A DNA stretch of 64,000 nt from Aeromicrobium sp. PE09-221 (GCF_002174305.1 NZ_MIJB01000009.1:62001-126000), one strand, 5' to 3'; positions 9,595 through 19,195 are shown, counted from the first letter of the stretch. Numbers and translations: made by a program. Notes: generated from the sequence alone by a model not told the origin.

Positions 9595-10280
9595 GCGGTG
9601 GTGCTCGGGAAGGCGAAGAGTGCCGCCCGCCCGAGCACCCCACCGCCGCTGAACACGATACGTAGATCGTCGTCACCGTCGAGCCGCGTGATCGGACGCT
9701 CCTCGACGTGGATTCCGTGATCGGTGAGGGAGCGACGGACGGCGTCATCGACCTCGAGCGGGCCGTTGGCCACCAGCACCACGTCCTCGCTGAAACGGTC
9801 TGCGATATACCGTGCCTGCAGCGCTGCCACGAGCGATCCGCCGAGCACGGCCAGCGGCTGGTCACGGCTCTCCCAACCGTGGCAGAACGGACAATGCCGC
9901 ACGGTGCGCCCGAACCGCTCTCGGAGCCCGGGAATATCGGGGAGGTGATCGGTCAGCCCGGTGGCGAGGAGGACGCGGCGCGCGTCCAGGACATCGCCGC
10001 CCGCCAGCTCGGCACGGAAAGTGCCCTCCTCACCGGTGATGGTGGTGACCGTGTCCTCGCACAGCGTCACACTCGGATAGGCGGCGAGCTCGGTCCGTCC
10101 GATCTCGCGCAGCCGCGCGGGGTCGGCACCGTCGCGGCTGAGGAACATGTGCATCTCCTCGGCCGGCGCATTGCGCGGCGTGCCGCGGTCGACGACGATC
10201 ACCTCCCGGCGCTGACGGCCGAGCACCATCGCGGCGTTCAGTCCTGCGGGACCTGCTCCGACGACGAGTACGTCAAACAT
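9354..10280 (-). CDS. Thioredoxin-reductase-like FAD/NAD(P) oxidoreductase with CPFC motif
   Basis: About 308 residues. It has an N-terminal FAD site (GAGPAGLNAAM), the redox pair in HCPFCHGWE, a second dinucleotide fold, and the GDGARSGE-type FAD motif near the C-terminus. Standard thioredoxin reductases carry CATC. The CPxCHGWE form is found in GliT/HlmI-like dithiol oxidases and many uncharacterised actinobacterial flavoproteins. ATG 10280 has AAGGAG at good spacing and overlaps the stop of the upstream ABC gene by 8 nt (an ATG at 10286 would abut the SD). It is the last gene of the metallophore transport operon. Possible roles are thiol/disulfide or reductive chemistry on the metallophore, or metal release (inference). 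Confidence 0.85.
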   Translation of the reverse strand: MFDVLVVGAGPAGLNAAMVLGRQRREVIVVDRGTPRNAPAEEMHMFLSRDGADPARLREIGRTELAAYPSVTLCEDTVTTITGEEGTFRAELAGGDVLDARRVLLATGLTDHLPDIPGLRERFGRTVRHCPFCHGWESRDQPLAVLGGSLVAALQARYIADRFSEDVVLVANGPLEVDDAVRRSLTDHGIHVEERPITRLDGDDDLRIVFSGGGVLGRAALFAFPSTTAQTDLGQRLGAEVLPDGCVAVDAFGRTGVPGVSAAGDGARSGELPGPAASVIAAAGSGATAAMWLEQELFRIDLDLPLPT

Positions 10281-11973
10281 GGGCATCTCCTTCGATCGGC
10301 GAATGGGAAACATTCGGGGTCCGTCGCTCGACGCCGACGATGTGACCATCGGCGATCGTGACGACGACATCGGCCGCCGAGACGACGGCCGGACTGTGGG
10401 TGACGATGACGACCGTGGCTCCGCCGACCGCACCGCGCAGCGCCGCGACGACCTCGGACTCGGTGCTGGCGTCCAGCACGGAGGTGAACTCATCCAGCAC
10501 CAGCAGAGGGGAGCCCTTCGCGATCGCGCGCGCGATCGCGACGCGCTGTCGTTCGCCCGAGGAGAGCAACGACCCGCCCTCACCGACTCGCGTCTCCCAG
10601 CCGTCCGGTACGCGCGCCGCGACCTCGTCCAACCCGGCCGCCCTCGCGGCCGCCTCGATGTGCGCCGGAGAGGCATCGGGCCGCGCGATCGCGATGTTGG
10701 CGACCATCGTGTCGTCGAACAGGTGGGTGTGCTGGAAGACCGGGGCCACGAGTCGGGCCACCCCGGCGGTGCCGAGGTCGCGGGTGTCCACGCCCGCGAG
10801 GCGCACCGCGCCGGAGGTCGGGTCGATCATCCGGGTCAACAGCTGGACGATCGTGCTCTTGCCGGCTCCCGACTCGCCGACGATTGCCGCCATCGCGCCC
10901 GCGGGGATCTCCAGCGACACGTCGGCCAGAGCCCGCCGCCCATCGGAACGGACCAGCGTCACGTCGTCGAGCGTCACGGAGATGCCGGACGGGGAGAGCT
11001 GCGGATGCCTGGGCACCGCCGGTTCCGGCAGACCTTCCCCCTCGAGAAAGTCATCGATTCGTCGTTGCGCGGCGGCGGCCAGCCGGGACGCTCCCGCATG
11101 CTCGCCCGCGTGCAAGAGTTGTTCGCCGGTCCGGACCACCAGCACGGCCAGCGTCAGTAACCCGGCGGTGCCGACCCGACCGTCCAGCGCGGCCAGCCCG
11201 AGGACGACGACAAGCAGGGCGATCACGCACTGGATCACCACGACATATCCGGCGAGACCGGGGAGCGCCTCACGCAGCAGTTGCCGCTGTCGCCGATCGA
11301 GCCGGTTCAGTGCCCGGGACACCTGCCCGTCGGGGTCGTCCGCGCGTCCGGCGGACCGCAGCACGGGCTGCTGCTCGGCTAGCTCGACGATGCGCGTCGC
11401 CACATCGGCCGCGGCATCGTGCAGCGCCGCCTCGCTGCGCGCGACGCGACGACCACACCAGAGATAGGCCACGAGGATCAGCGGCAGCAGCGCGAGGCCC
11501 ACCGCCGACACCGCCGGGTCGATGAACCCGGCGACGGCCAGTGCGGCGACCGGGGTGACGACCGCGCCGATCGCAGGGTCGAGCAGATGGGCCGGACGCG
11601 TGACCAGGCTCATCACGTCGCTGACCGCGAGGCGACTCACGGTGCCGACCACCGGTCCGGTCAGCCGGCCTGGCGCCATGGACCCCACCTGCTCGCCGAT
11701 CGCGGTGAGGAGAGGACCGGCGAGCCCATAGCCGTGGGACCGCGCCAGCGCCGTCCCCGCCGCCTGGAGCACCGCCCACGCGGCCCAGAGGATCGCGAGG
11801 AGCGTGAGCGACGGCCAGGGCGATCGGGCCTCGTCGAGCGCGTGGAAGACAGGAAACAGCGCTCCGATGCCCGCGCCCTGGGCGATGGCCGCCGCGACGA
11901 GCAGCGCCTCGGCGGCCCGTAGGCCGCGGCGGTGCTCATCGGGCACGTTCGCGGTCGTGATCCGGGTCAGCAC
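10273..11973 (-). CDS. Exporter-fold ABC half-transporter (YbtQ/IrtB type)
   Basis: A 566-residue half-transporter with an N-terminal six-helix membrane domain (about residues 20-290). The C-terminal ATPase has Walker A GESGAGKST, a variant signature LSSGERQR and Walker B LLVLDEFTSV. GTG 11973 overlaps the stop of the preceding ABC gene by 7 nt and has AGGGGG 6 nt upstream. Paired, translationally coupled half-transporters beside a Cy-domain assembly line match YbtP/YbtQ (ferric-yersiniabactin import) and IrtA/IrtB (carboxymycobactin import), which use an exporter fold for uptake. Export of the metallophore is the alternative. Confidence 0.87.
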   Translation of the reverse strand: MLTRITTANVPDEHRRGLRAAEALLVAAAIAQGAGIGALFPVFHALDEARSPWPSLTLLAILWAAWAVLQAAGTALARSHGYGLAGPLLTAIGEQVGSMAPGRLTGPVVGTVSRLAVSDVMSLVTRPAHLLDPAIGAVVTPVAALAVAGFIDPAVSAVGLALLPLILVAYLWCGRRVARSEAALHDAAADVATRIVELAEQQPVLRSAGRADDPDGQVSRALNRLDRRQRQLLREALPGLAGYVVVIQCVIALLVVVLGLAALDGRVGTAGLLTLAVLVVRTGEQLLHAGEHAGASRLAAAAQRRIDDFLEGEGLPEPAVPRHPQLSPSGISVTLDDVTLVRSDGRRALADVSLEIPAGAMAAIVGESGAGKSTIVQLLTRMIDPTSGAVRLAGVDTRDLGTAGVARLVAPVFQHTHLFDDTMVANIAIARPDASPAHIEAAARAAGLDEVAARVPDGWETRVGEGGSLLSSGERQRVAIARAIAKGSPLLVLDEFTSVLDASTESEVVAALRGAVGGATVVIVTHSPAVVSAADVVVTIADGHIVGVERRTPNVSHSPIEGDAHV

Positions 11974-13715
11974 GTGACCCCCTGCTGCTCGGACCACAGT
12001 CGCGCATAGTGGTCGTCACACGCGAGCAGATCCTCGTGGCGACCGCGCTCGACGATCCGGCCCTCATCGAGGACCACGATCTCGTCCGCATCGCGCACGG
12101 TCTCCAGCCGGTGCGCGACGACGAGCACGGCCCTCTCCGCACGGACCGTGGCCAGTCCCTGGAGCACCTCGCGCTGGGTCCGCTGGTCGAGCGCCGACGT
12201 TGCCTCGTCCATCACCAGGACGCCGCGGCAGGTGAGGACGGACCGCGCGACGCACACGCGCTGCGCCTCGCCCCCGGACAGCTCGATGCCCTCGCCGACG
12301 ACGGTGTCATATCCGTCGGGGAGCGCGGCGATGCGGTCGGCGATCCGGGCCACACGCGCGGCGTTGACGACCTCCTGGAGTGACGCCGCCGGGGCGGCCA
12401 GGGCGATGTTGTCGCGGACCGACGCGCGCAGCAGTCGGGGGTCTTGGGGCACCCAGGCGATGCGGCTCACCACGTCCTGCTCGTCGAGATCGGCGTAGTC
12501 GAGGCCGTTGAGAGTCATCCGGCCGACGGTGATCGGGCGCAGTCCCGCGACGGCCTGCGCGATCGTCGACTTGCCCGCTCCGGACCGGCCCACCAGCGCG
12601 ACGACCCTGCCGGGACGCAGGTCGAGGTCGATGCCGGTGACCGCCGGGCGGTCGCCGTACGCGATGGCGACATCGTGGAGCGTCACTGTAACCGGCTCGC
12701 CGAGCGCGGCCGGCGGCAACACCGGTGCGTCGCGCACGGTCTCCTCGCCGAGGAAGTCGCCGATGCGCCGCAGGGCGGCCCTGCCGTGGCCGACGTCCTG
12801 GAGCGCGAAGGTCAGCGGCAGGAAGGGCGCCCCCAGCGCGGGCGCCAGCACCACGGCGGCGCCGACGGAGATGACGTCCGTGTGACCGGCGTCGGCCAGC
12901 GCCGCCCCGGCGACGGCGGTCACCACCGTCGCGGTGAGCGGAGCGAAGGCGAGCTGCGTCGCGTTGCTCGGGCCGGTGAGGCCGCGGGCCCAGGAGCGCA
13001 GGAAGCCGGCATACTGCCGCGCGGCATCGTCGAAGCGGCCGTGGACGCGGTGCTCGGCGCCGAAGAGCCGCACGGGCGCGATCGCGCGGACGAACTCGGT
13101 CGCAGCGGCGTCGAGCTCGGTCACGGCCGACTGGAACTGGGGCATCGTCCCGGCGATGCGCCGCATGGCACGTCGATGCAGGGCGATACCGGCCGCCACC
13201 GGGAGCAGCGCCGCGGGCAGCAGCTCGGGCGCGGTGGCGGCCAGCGCGACGATGACGGCAGCCGGGGTCACGACGAGGCTCGCCAGATCGAGGAGGGCGT
13301 GTCCCACGAGATGATGCAGGGCGCCCACGTCGTCGGTCACGGTGCGCTTGACCTGCGCGGAGGACCGCTCGTCGAAGAATCGCAGCGGAAGCCGCGACAG
13401 CTGGGCCACGACGCGCTCGCGCAGGGAATGCTGCAGGTCGGCGTCGGCGCGGTGGCTGAGCGCGAAGGCGCAGGGGTGCAATGCCGCGCGGAGGAGAGCG
13501 GCGATGCTGCCCGCCAAGATCCAGCCGATGAGGTCGGCCGAATGCCCGTGTGCGGCGGCATGCGCGAGCTGTGTCAGCGCGAACAGCGGCACGACACCGG
13601 CGATCGACGCCAGTGCCTGCACCACGATCGCTGCGGCGAGACGCGTCCTCACTGGTGAAAGCAACGAGGTGGGAGTCACCGGCCGCAGGGGTGCGGCACT
13701 GTCGGGTGGTGGCAT
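11967..13715 (-). CDS. Exporter-fold ABC half-transporter (YbtP/IrtA type)
   Basis: A 582-residue fused membrane/ATPase protein: six hydrophobic segments in residues about 20-300, Walker A GRSGAGKST, signature LSGGEAQR, Walker B VLVMDEATSAL. It leads a three-gene operon and probably heterodimerises with the next product. ATG 13715 has no SD, and a -10-like TATCAT lies close upstream on this strand, so a leaderless mRNA is likely. The metal-responsive box at 13718-13732 abuts the start codon and would block this promoter. A longer form from TTG 13739 is possible but would start inside the box. Confidence 0.86.
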   Translation of the reverse strand: MPPPDSAAPLRPVTPTSLLSPVRTRLAAAIVVQALASIAGVVPLFALTQLAHAAAHGHSADLIGWILAGSIAALLRAALHPCAFALSHRADADLQHSLRERVVAQLSRLPLRFFDERSSAQVKRTVTDDVGALHHLVGHALLDLASLVVTPAAVIVALAATAPELLPAALLPVAAGIALHRRAMRRIAGTMPQFQSAVTELDAAATEFVRAIAPVRLFGAEHRVHGRFDDAARQYAGFLRSWARGLTGPSNATQLAFAPLTATVVTAVAGAALADAGHTDVISVGAAVVLAPALGAPFLPLTFALQDVGHGRAALRRIGDFLGEETVRDAPVLPPAALGEPVTVTLHDVAIAYGDRPAVTGIDLDLRPGRVVALVGRSGAGKSTIAQAVAGLRPITVGRMTLNGLDYADLDEQDVVSRIAWVPQDPRLLRASVRDNIALAAPAASLQEVVNAARVARIADRIAALPDGYDTVVGEGIELSGGEAQRVCVARSVLTCRGVLVMDEATSALDQRTQREVLQGLATVRAERAVLVVAHRLETVRDADEIVVLDEGRIVERGRHEDLLACDDHYARLWSEQQGVTC

Positions 13716-13717
13716 AT

Positions 13718-13732
13718 GGATAATGATAATCA
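13718..13732. promoter_or_regulatory. Fur/Zur-family 7-1-7 operator in a divergent promoter
   Basis: GGATAATGATAATCA matches the 7-1-7 Fur-superfamily consensus TGATAATNATTATCA at 13 of 15 positions. It is a sharp AT-rich island in GC-rich DNA. It lies in the 38-bp gap between the ABC operon (start 13715, minus) and the NRPS (start 13754, plus), covering likely -10 elements of both. It is not a DtxR/IdeR box. The sequence alone does not say whether Fur (iron) or Zur (zinc) binds. Confidence 0.65.
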
Positions 13733-13753
13733 CTCGCAAGAGGAGGAGTGGAC

Positions 13754-16700
13754 ATGACCCGTGGTGGGGGAGACGACGAGAAGGTGCGTGCCGAGGTCCT
13801 CGGTCTTCTCGGGGAGGTGCTCGGCGAGGCGGTGGAGAACGCCGATCCGGCCGTGACGCTGGCCGAGCTGGGCCTGGAGTCGCGGCAGGCGTTGCGTCTG
13901 CGACGGCTCGTCGAGGAGCGCTTCGGCAAAGCCGTGGCGCTCGTGGACCTCACGGGCGAGCGGACGGTGCACGCCGTCGTCACCGCCGTGCGCGATGCCG
14001 CACCGGCCGTGAGCCTCCCGCTGCGGGGTGAGCGGCTGCGGCCGTCCCTCGACGAGGGTCGACTCACCGAGGTGCAGGCGGCCTACTGGGCCGGTCGGGA
14101 CCCCGAGCTCGATCTCGGCGGGGTCGCGACCTACTGGTACAACGAGTACGAGTCCGTCCCGGCAACTCGTCCCGAGGAATACTGCGACCGACTCGAGCAG
14201 GCATGGTCACGGCTCATCGATCACCATCCGGCGCTACGCCTTGACGTGACACGCGACGGCCGGCAGCTGCTTCGTGACTCCGTGGACTGGGTCTTCGAGC
14301 GTGTCGACCTACGCGATGCCGCCGATGCGGACGATCGCGCCGGGCGGTTGCGCGAGCAGCGCAGCCACCGCGTGCTGACCGGGGAGGACGGACCGCTGTT
14401 CGCCGTCGGCGCCGTCTTTCTGCCGGGTGGGCGCGTCCGCGTGATGGTGGGGCTCGACGCGCTCATCGCCGACCTCACCAGTTGGCGATTGCTCATGCGG
14501 CAGTGGGGGCACCTCGTGGACGATCCGGATCACCCGCTGGAGCCGAGCACGGTGAGCTTCGTGGAGCATGCCGCTCAGGTGGGGGCCACCGACGAGGATC
14601 GTCGGTGGTGGCGTGACCGCGCCGTGACGTTGCCCCCGGCTCCCTCCCTTTCGGTGAATCGCGCTCGCGCGAACCGGCGGTTCGTCCGCCATCGCACGCG
14701 GATCGGAGCCGAGACCTGGGCGGCGGTGCGTCACTGGGCCGCCGATCACGGGGTGACCGCCACCGGGACGTCGCTGGCGTGCTACGCGCTGGCGCTCGAC
14801 CGGTTCGGCACGGGTGGCCGGCACACCCTCGCGCTGACGCTCGCCGGCCGTCCCGACCATGTCGGCGCGGAGCACACCGTCGGCCAGTTCGCCCAGACCG
14901 GCCTGCTCGCCTGCCCGGATCCCGAGGAGCGCCCCGGCGATGGTTTCGCCGGCTATGCGCGCGACATCGGACGGGGCCTCTTCGACCTGCTCGATCACGC
15001 CTCGGTCGGCAGCGTGGAGGTCCGGCGCCTTGCCGGCCGGGACCCGTCGGCCGCGGACTTCCCGATCGTCTTCACCTCAGGGATCGGGTTGGGTGAGGAT
15101 CACCACGACGGCTGGCTCGGCGAGTGGGTCTACGGGGTCTCGCAGACGCCACAGGTCCTCCTGGACCACCTCGTATGGGAAGAGGGCGGCGAGCTGGTGC
15201 TGACGATGGACGCCGTCGAGGGAGCGTTCGATGACGGGACCGTCGAAGGAGTCCTCGCCATGGTCGCGGGCCTGATCGAGACACTGGCCGACCGGGACGC
15301 GTGGTGGTCACCGGCACTCGGATGGGACCCGTCCGGATGCCTGCCGGCACCACGACCCGAGTCGCCGTTCGCCGGCGCCGGGCCACTCATCGCAGACCCG
15401 GCCCGACGGTGGCGGACCCCGGAGCCCGCGGTCATCGCGGACGGTATCGCCCTCGGCCACGACGCACTCGCGGAGCGTGCCGATGTCGTCACCGCGAGGC
15501 TGCGGACGGCGGGAGCGGGAACGGGAGACCTGGTCGTGGTCGCCCTGCCCAAGGGGGCGGCGCAGATCGTCGCGGTGCTCGGCACCGTTGCCGCCGGGGC
15601 GGGGTACGTACCGGTTGACCCGCAGTGGCCGGCGTCGCGCCTGCAGTCCGTCGTGCGGCGCTCCGGTGCGCGATGGGCGATCGTCCCCGATGGCGCCAAG
15701 CCCGAGGCGCTGCTCGGCCTGCAGACGCTCGTCCGCCTCACGGCCGACGGCCGGACCACCGGGCCCGGGCCCTCGGAGCAGGCTGCCGATGATCCGGGGG
15801 CGCGTCCCGACGACCTCGCCTACGCGATCTTCACGTCCGGATCGACCGGTGAGCCCAAGGGCGTCGCGGTCACCCACCGGCAGGCGCGCTGCACCATCGA
15901 CGACATCGTGCGGCGCTACGGTGTCGGCCCGGACGACCGGGTGCTCGCCGTGTCGGCCCTCACCTTCGACCTGTCGGTGTTCGACGTGTTCGGGCTGCTC
16001 GGCGCCGGGGGAGCGATGGTGCTGCCGGCCACCGAGGAGCTCCGCGACCCTGCCGCGTGGGCCCGGCTCGTCGGCGAGCACGGGGTGACGATCTGGAACA
16101 CCGCCCCTGCCCTGCTGGAGATGCTCGTCGAGCACGCCGAGCACGATCCGGTATCGGCCGAACACCTGGCGTCACTGCGCGTCGTCATGCTCTCGGGGGA
16201 CTGGATCCCCGTCACGCTTCCGGATCGCCTGCGCGCCCTGGTGCCGGGCGCGAGCGTGCACTCGCTCGGCGGTGCCACCGAGGCGTCCATATGGTCGATC
16301 ACCTATCCGATCGGCCGGGTCGATCCCGACTGGTCGAGCATCCCCTACGGGCGCCCGCTGGACGGCCAGTCCTTCCACGTGCTCGCCGACGGACGCCCGT
16401 GCCATGTCGGCGAGACCGGGGAGTTGTTCATCGGCGGCGACGGTGTCGCCGAGGGTTATGTCGGAGATCCGGAGCAGACCGCAGATCGCTTCGGCGTGCA
16501 TCCGGTGCTCGGCGAACGCCTCTACCGCACCGGCGATCTCGGACGCTGGCGCTCCGATGCGACGATCGAGTTCCTCGGACGGGTCGACCGGCAGATCAAG
16601 ATCCAGGGCTTCCGGATCGAGCTCGGTGAGGTAGAGGCGGCACTCGCACGATGTGAGCGGGTGCGGCAGGCTGTCGCCGCCTCGGTGCCAGGTCCCGATG

Positions 16701-19195
16701 GCAGGCCGCGGCTCGTCGCATGGGTCGCTGCTCCCGACGACCCCGCCGAGGGCCCGCGCCGGCTCCGCGAGGAGGTGCGGAGCTACCTGCCGTCCTACAT
16801 GATCCCTAGCCGCATCCAGGTCCTGCCGGCACTGCCTGTGACGGCGAACGGCAAGGTCGACCACGGCAGCCTGCCGGCCGCCTTCGCTCGCCCCGTGGCG
16901 GACGAGACCGTGCGTCCGGGGGACTCGGTGCTGCCGGCAGAGGGCGAGGAGGGGATGACTCCCGAGGATGTCCCGGCCGATACCGCGCCGGCGGGTGATG
17001 TCCCGGGGCTCGCCGCCGTGGCGTACGAGGTGCTGGGTGCCAGTGTCGCGCTCGACCGGACATTGCTCGAATCCGGCGCCACTTCGCTCGACGCCGTCCG
17101 GCTCGCGAATGCCGTCGAGGATGCCTGCGGCTGGCGGCCACCGGTGCGTGAGCTGCTCGGAGAGCGGACCGTCCGCGATGTGCTCGAAGATGTTCCCCGC
17201 AGTGCGACGGTGGTGGCTGAAACACCGATTGAGCCGATGGCTGAGTCCGAGCCCGCCTACAGTGCTCCGGATGCGGTGCCCCCGCTGCCAGAGACGTCCG
17301 TGGTCCTCCGTGTGCCCGTATGCTCGCCGGACCCCGAGGAGCTGATGGCACTGACGGACTGGCTGCGCGCGATCGAGCGGTGGACGAAAGATGCGGGCCG
17401 GACGGCACAGACGCGGTGGACGTCACGTGGGGGAGGGGTCGCCGTGGAGGTCGCGCTGGGCGAGCCGAGCGTACATCCGCGAGCGACCCGTGATCACCCA
17501 GCGTCGACAACGGCTTCAGGTCACGTGTCGGACAGTGGTCCCTTCGCGATGACGGAGATGCAGCTGTCTTATCTGTTAGGCCGTGCGGATGACTGGCTCG
17601 GCGCGCCGGTTGCCCCGCACTACTACACCGAGGTCGACCTGCCGGGAATCAGGGCCGAGGATCTCCAGCACGCCGTCGACGAGGTCGTCGCCGTGCATCC
17701 GATGCTGCGGGCACGCGCGACCGCCGATGCGCGTCAGACAGTACTCGCGCCGGATGATCCCAGCGGGCGGGTACCGGTCGAGGTCCGCGATCTGCGTGGT
17801 TTGGGGGACGGCGCGCGCGAGTCCTCGTTGCGGGAGATCCGTGAGGCGGAGTCCCACCGCGTGGTCGACCCGATGCGCGAGCCGGGGCTCCGGCTAGCGG
17901 TGAGTCGGCTCGACGACGGGGTCAGTCGGGTGCACCTGGGCCTCGATCTGCTGTTCTGTGATGCCACGAGCGCGGTGGTTCTCGTCGACTCCCTCCACGC
18001 CGCACTGGGCGGCGAGTCTATCCCGCGACCTGAGGGGGAATTCCGGCGATGGATCGCCGATCTGTCCGCGACACGTGACGGCGACCGGCGCCGAGCCGCG
18101 GAGGCGCACATGGCGGCACGCGCCGCGACGCTACCTCCGCCTCCTGAGCTGCCGCTCACCGCGCCGGTCGAGGGGCATGTGCGCTTCGAACGCCGTGAAC
18201 ACCGTTTCGAGGCGGGCTGGTGGAGGCCTCTGCGCGATGCCGTCTCCGGACGAGGGACCACGCCGACCGGGCTATTGCTCGCCGCCCTCGGAGCCGCGCT
18301 CGGAAGGGTGACGAACGGCCAGGACCACACGGTCGTGGTCACGGTGTTCGACCGTCCCGCCGCGCACAATGGTGTGATCGGCGACTACACCACCACGGTC
18401 CTCGCGGCGCTGCCGGGCGGCGGAGGCTCGCTGCCGGAGTCCGCGCGGGTCCTGCAGGAGGAGCTGTGGGCAGACCTCGAGCACGCGGTCGGCGTCCACG
18501 GAGTGCACGGCAACCACACCCTGCGCGAGCTGGCGCGGCTGGGGCGGTCCAGCCGATTCCCGGTCGCCTTCTCCAGCGGCATCGGCAGCAGCGTGGGTGG
18601 CGACGGCGTCAGCCGTGATGCAGGGCGGCTGCTCGAACGCTGGGGGACCGTCGTGCACGCGGTGAGTCAGACACCCAATGTCGCGCTCGACGTGCAGGCA
18701 TTCGAGGACGGTGACGATCTGGTGGTGCGCTGGGATGGCGTCGATGCGGCCTTTCCACCGGGATTCCTCGACGCGTCGTTCACGGACTTCCTCGACGAGC
18801 TGCGCGCCGCCCCCGCCGCCTATGCCGAGGCGGAGACACCCCGTGCGGCGCCAGCGAGACGCGCTGGGCCGGTGCGCGATGTGGCAAGCGCGATCCGTGA
18901 GCATCTCGCCGAAGAACTCGGGTGTACGGTATCGGCCGTCGACGCGTCGGCGCGGTTCTTCGATCTCGGCGCGACCTCGCTGACGGTCGTGCAGCTGCAA
19001 CGCCGGCTCGCGGAGGACGGCATCGATGTCACCGTGCTGGACTTCTTCGCCCATCCGACCCTCGAACGGCTGGCCGCTGCCATCACCGAGAGCCACGCCG
19101 TCATCGAGGCGCCGCGACCGGCTCGCGGAGGTCTCTCGGCGGCGCACCAGCGCGGTGAACGGCGTCGGCGTGTCCACCGGGATCGGCGGCGTTGA
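13754..19195 (+). CDS. NRPS ArCP-Cy-A(Cys)-PCP-Cy-PCP (HMWP2-like)
   Basis: 1813 residues. In order: an aryl carrier (LGLESRQAL, about 10-80); Cy1 (DALIADLTS near 234, SQTPQ near 461); an A domain about 555-1040 (FTSGSTGEPKG near 692, YRTGDLG near 922, NGKVD near 1031); PCP1 (Ser near 1112); Cy2 (DLLFCDATS near 1397, SQTPN near 1637); and PCP2 (GATSL near 1739). Specificity residues read D-L-F-N-M-S-L-I-W-K, close to the cysteine code DLYNLSLIWK. No methyltransferase interrupts the A domain, unlike HMWP2. The expected product is an aryl-capped bis-thiazoline on PCP2, passed to the PKS-NRPS at 2-4480. The aryl-AMP ligase is not in the window. AGGAGGA is 6 nt before ATG 13754, which decides the start over GTG 13748. 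Confidence 0.93.
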   Translation: MTRGGGDDEKVRAEVLGLLGEVLGEAVENADPAVTLAELGLESRQALRLRRLVEERFGKAVALVDLTGERTVHAVVTAVRDAAPAVSLPLRGERLRPSLDEGRLTEVQAAYWAGRDPELDLGGVATYWYNEYESVPATRPEEYCDRLEQAWSRLIDHHPALRLDVTRDGRQLLRDSVDWVFERVDLRDAADADDRAGRLREQRSHRVLTGEDGPLFAVGAVFLPGGRVRVMVGLDALIADLTSWRLLMRQWGHLVDDPDHPLEPSTVSFVEHAAQVGATDEDRRWWRDRAVTLPPAPSLSVNRARANRRFVRHRTRIGAETWAAVRHWAADHGVTATGTSLACYALALDRFGTGGRHTLALTLAGRPDHVGAEHTVGQFAQTGLLACPDPEERPGDGFAGYARDIGRGLFDLLDHASVGSVEVRRLAGRDPSAADFPIVFTSGIGLGEDHHDGWLGEWVYGVSQTPQVLLDHLVWEEGGELVLTMDAVEGAFDDGTVEGVLAMVAGLIETLADRDAWWSPALGWDPSGCLPAPRPESPFAGAGPLIADPARRWRTPEPAVIADGIALGHDALAERADVVTARLRTAGAGTGDLVVVALPKGAAQIVAVLGTVAAGAGYVPVDPQWPASRLQSVVRRSGARWAIVPDGAKPEALLGLQTLVRLTADGRTTGPGPSEQAADDPGARPDDLAYAIFTSGSTGEPKGVAVTHRQARCTIDDIVRRYGVGPDDRVLAVSALTFDLSVFDVFGLLGAGGAMVLPATEELRDPAAWARLVGEHGVTIWNTAPALLEMLVEHAEHDPVSAEHLASLRVVMLSGDWIPVTLPDRLRALVPGASVHSLGGATEASIWSITYPIGRVDPDWSSIPYGRPLDGQSFHVLADGRPCHVGETGELFIGGDGVAEGYVGDPEQTADRFGVHPVLGERLYRTGDLGRWRSDATIEFLGRVDRQIKIQGFRIELGEVEAALARCERVRQAVAASVPGPDGRPRLVAWVAAPDDPAEGPRRLREEVRSYLPSYMIPSRIQVLPALPVTANGKVDHGSLPAAFARPVADETVRPGDSVLPAEGEEGMTPEDVPADTAPAGDVPGLAAVAYEVLGASVALDRTLLESGATSLDAVRLANAVEDACGWRPPVRELLGERTVRDVLEDVPRSATVVAETPIEPMAESEPAYSAPDAVPPLPETSVVLRVPVCSPDPEELMALTDWLRAIERWTKDAGRTAQTRWTSRGGGVAVEVALGEPSVHPRATRDHPASTTASGHVSDSGPFAMTEMQLSYLLGRADDWLGAPVAPHYYTEVDLPGIRAEDLQHAVDEVVAVHPMLRARATADARQTVLAPDDPSGRVPVEVRDLRGLGDGARESSLREIREAESHRVVDPMREPGLRLAVSRLDDGVSRVHLGLDLLFCDATSAVVLVDSLHAALGGESIPRPEGEFRRWIADLSATRDGDRRRAAEAHMAARAATLPPPPELPLTAPVEGHVRFERREHRFEAGWWRPLRDAVSGRGTTPTGLLLAALGAALGRVTNGQDHTVVVTVFDRPAAHNGVIGDYTTTVLAALPGGGGSLPESARVLQEELWADLEHAVGVHGVHGNHTLRELARLGRSSRFPVAFSSGIGSSVGGDGVSRDAGRLLERWGTVVHAVSQTPNVALDVQAFEDGDDLVVRWDGVDAAFPPGFLDASFTDFLDELRAAPAAYAEAETPRAAPARRAGPVRDVASAIREHLAEELGCTVSAVDASARFFDLGATSLTVVQLQRRLAEDGIDVTVLDFFAHPTLERLAAAITESHAVIEAPRPARGGLSAAHQRGERRRRVHRDRRR

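Noticed and set aside
13700-13754. DtxR/IdeR iron box
   Set aside because: The sequence lacks the TTAGGTTAG/CTAACCTAA pattern; the AT-rich dyad fits the Fur/Zur 7-1-7 form instead.
12307-14067. 586-codon minus-strand ORF
   Set aside because: A shifted-frame shadow overlapping the ABC half-transporter and the start of the NRPS; Arg/Pro-rich without motifs.
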